The notes beneath the pieces were generated by a model. That model made no database searches and was not told the origin of the DNA. It saw only the letters and a program-made list of their open reading frames with translations. A stretch of DNA of 6,114 nt, taken from Mycoplasmatota bacterium. GTDB lineage: Bacteria > Bacillota_I > Bacilli_A > RF39 > UBA660. A program made the translations under genes and the position numbers. Below are positions 4,426 to 6,114 of this stretch, in pieces (within the stretch, counting starts at the first letter, position 1; each line of letters opens with the position of its first letter). Location of the stretch: contig JAAZDL010000034.1 of the NCBI GenBank assembly GCA_012512795.1, positions 1-6,114 of the forward strand, read 5' to 3'.

Positions 4426-6096
4426 ATGAATAGTAAAAATAAAGAGACTTTAGTCTGCGCTCTTGGTGGCCTAGGTGAAGTTGGAAAAAATATGTATGTC
4501 GTTATGCATGAAGACGAACTTTTTATAATTGATGCAGGGGTAATGTTTCCAGAAGAAGACCTTATGGGAATAGATTATGTTCTTGCTGATTATTCAATTT
4601 TAAAAACAATGCAAGAAAAAATAAAAGGACTAATAATAACACACGGGCATGAAGATCATATAGGTGGTATTCCTTTTGTATTGCAAAATTTATCAATACC
4701 AGTTATATATGCACCAGGAATAGCTAGTAAAATAATTAAAAACAAATGTGATGAAAGAAATATATCATTACCTAAGATAATAACAGTTAATGAAGATTTA
4801 GTAATAAAATCTAAATATTTTAATATAGATTTTTTTACAACTACTCACTCTATTCCTGATTCATTTGGACTAGCTATTAAAACGCCTAATGGAACAATTG
4901 TAGAAACAGGAGACTTTAAATTTGATTTAACTCCAATTGGACCAGTTGCTAACTTAGGAAAAATGGCAGCAATAGGAAATGAAGGAGTTACTCTTTTATT
5001 AAGTGATTCTACTAATGCTTTAGTTCCAGGATTTTCTCATAGTGAATCAGTTGTTGATGATGCTTTATCTGAAATATTCGCAGCTAATTCTAAATCGAGA
5101 ATTATATTAGCTACATTTGCTAGTAATATATATAGACTAACTCATATTATAGAGACATGTAAAGAAAATAATAGAAAAGTAGCTATATTTGGAAGAAGTA
5201 TGAATACAAGTATAGAAATTGCTCTTCAATACGGATATATTAAAGATAAAGATATATTTATAACTAGTGAAGAGGCAAATAAATTAGAGCCTGGAAAAGT
5301 ATGCTTGCTTTGTACAGGATCTCAAGGAGAGCCACTTGCAGCTCTTTCAAGAATAGCAAATGGTAATGATAGAAATATCACTCTTATGCCTGAAGATACT
5401 GTTATATTCTCATCTTCTCCTATTCCTGGAAATACACTATCTATAAATAGAATAATAAATAAACTTTATTTAAAAGGAGCTAAAGTATATACAAATACTA
5501 GTGAATATGATGTTCATACTAGTGGGCATGCAAAAGAAGAAGAACTTAAACTTTTAATTAGACTTATTAGACCAGAATACTTTATGCCTATGCATGGTGA
5601 ATATAGAATGTTAAAAGCTCATGCTAATTTAGCAATAGATTGTGATATTCCAGAAGATAATACATTCATACTTAAAAACGGAGATATATTAGCACTTAAA
5701 GATAAAAAAGTATATAAAAAAGGTAGTATACCAATTAATGATATATATGTTGATGGTAGTAGAATTGGTGATGTTGGTGTTTCTATAATAAAAGACAGAA
5801 AAATAATGTCTACTGATGGTGTTTTAATAGTTATATTAAATATTGATGTAAAAAACAAAAAAATGTTTACAGAACCAAATATTACTACAAGAGGTTTTGT
5901 AATTGTTAATGATAATCAAGAACTTATAAAGAAAATTCAAAGTAAAACTAAAACAATAGCTCTTAATGAACTTGAAAAAGATAACTTTAACTTAACTGAT
6001 TTAAGAAATAGAATTATATTAGAAATTAATTCTTATATAATAGAATTAACTGGAAGAAGACCAATTATTATACCTATGATATTAAACATAAACTAA
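4426..6096 (+). CDS. rnj: Ribonuclease J (metallo-beta-lactamase/beta-CASP RNase)
   Basis: 556 residues, the length of B. subtilis RNase J1. This enzyme has 5'-to-3' exonuclease and endonuclease activity and acts in mRNA decay and rRNA maturation in the cytoplasm. The start shows GGLGEVGKNMYV (14-25). The zinc-binding motif HGHEDH (73-78) is complete, followed by H141 (THSIPDS), D163 (TGDFKFD), LSDSTNA (192-198), the beta-CASP motif HTSGH (364-368) and PMHGEY (388-393). The C-terminal domain of about 110 residues follows. Because HGHEDH is intact, it resembles the active J1 type rather than the degenerate J2 type; whether a second copy exists elsewhere cannot be seen. ATG 4426 has AAGGGAAG ahead and lies about 30 bases after a strong promoter. 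The stop at 6094-6096 is followed by AAGCTTTCAAATAACTGA, which may be the first arm of a terminator cut by the window edge. Confidence 0.96.
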   Translation: MNSKNKETLVCALGGLGEVGKNMYVVMHEDELFIIDAGVMFPEEDLMGIDYVLADYSILKTMQEKIKGLIITHGHEDHIGGIPFVLQNLSIPVIYAPGIASKIIKNKCDERNISLPKIITVNEDLVIKSKYFNIDFFTTTHSIPDSFGLAIKTPNGTIVETGDFKFDLTPIGPVANLGKMAAIGNEGVTLLLSDSTNALVPGFSHSESVVDDALSEIFAANSKSRIILATFASNIYRLTHIIETCKENNRKVAIFGRSMNTSIEIALQYGYIKDKDIFITSEEANKLEPGKVCLLCTGSQGEPLAALSRIANGNDRNITLMPEDTVIFSSSPIPGNTLSINRIINKLYLKGAKVYTNTSEYDVHTSGHAKEEELKLLIRLIRPEYFMPMHGEYRMLKAHANLAIDCDIPEDNTFILKNGDILALKDKKVYKKGSIPINDIYVDGSRIGDVGVSIIKDRKIMSTDGVLIVILNIDVKNKKMFTEPNITTRGFVIVNDNQELIKKIQSKTKTIALNELEKDNFNLTDLRNRIILEINSYIIELTGRRPIIIPMILNIN

Positions 6097-6114
6097 AAGC
6101 TTTCAAATAACTGA

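Noticed and set aside
5619..5858. 79-codon minus-strand frame
   Set aside because: It is antisense to the RNase J C-terminal region, with no start signals.

Overview
The window is about 25% G+C and looks like chromosomal core DNA from a low-GC Firmicute. The gene content supports this: RNase J, FtsY followed directly by a YlxM-family protein, and strong AGGAGG or AGGTGAT ribosome binding sites. All seven tryptophan codons I checked are TGG, no gene reads through TGA, and every complete gene ends in TAA except one TAG. This fits the standard bacterial code and argues against a code-4 mycoplasma. An uncultured gut-type Bacilli or Erysipelotrichales-like lineage is my best guess, but the sequence alone does not settle it.

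Layout: (1) 3-206, plus strand, is the C-terminal end of a protein with one membrane segment. (2) 222-1319, minus strand, is a secreted, C-terminally membrane-anchored protein of unknown function. These two genes converge on a shared hairpin terminator. (3) 1400-4277, minus strand, is a five-gene run in the order ftsY, ylxM, a pilin-like small membrane protein, a second small membrane protein that looks like its paralogue, and a slipin (SPFH/stomatin family). It closes with a clear intrinsic terminator at 1378-1401. (4) 4278-4425 is a divergent intergenic region with a strong promoter for (5) a complete RNase J at 4426-6096 on the plus strand.

How the genes may work together: FtsY is the membrane receptor for signal recognition particle targeting and YlxM is its usual operon partner. 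The three genes behind them all encode proteins with an N-terminal membrane segment, so the run as a whole concerns the cell envelope. A direct functional link between the SRP genes and the pilin-like/slipin trio is inference from position only. RNase J starts RNA decay and processing and is transcribed away from this run.

The least explained parts are the tandem pilin-like pair next to a slipin that has no NfeD partner, the secreted protein at 222-1319, and a nearly identical 19-base leader found upstream of both ftsY and the first pilin-like gene. I saw no RNA gene, CRISPR array, insertion sequence or phage gene. No gene-free stretch exceeds 150 bases.
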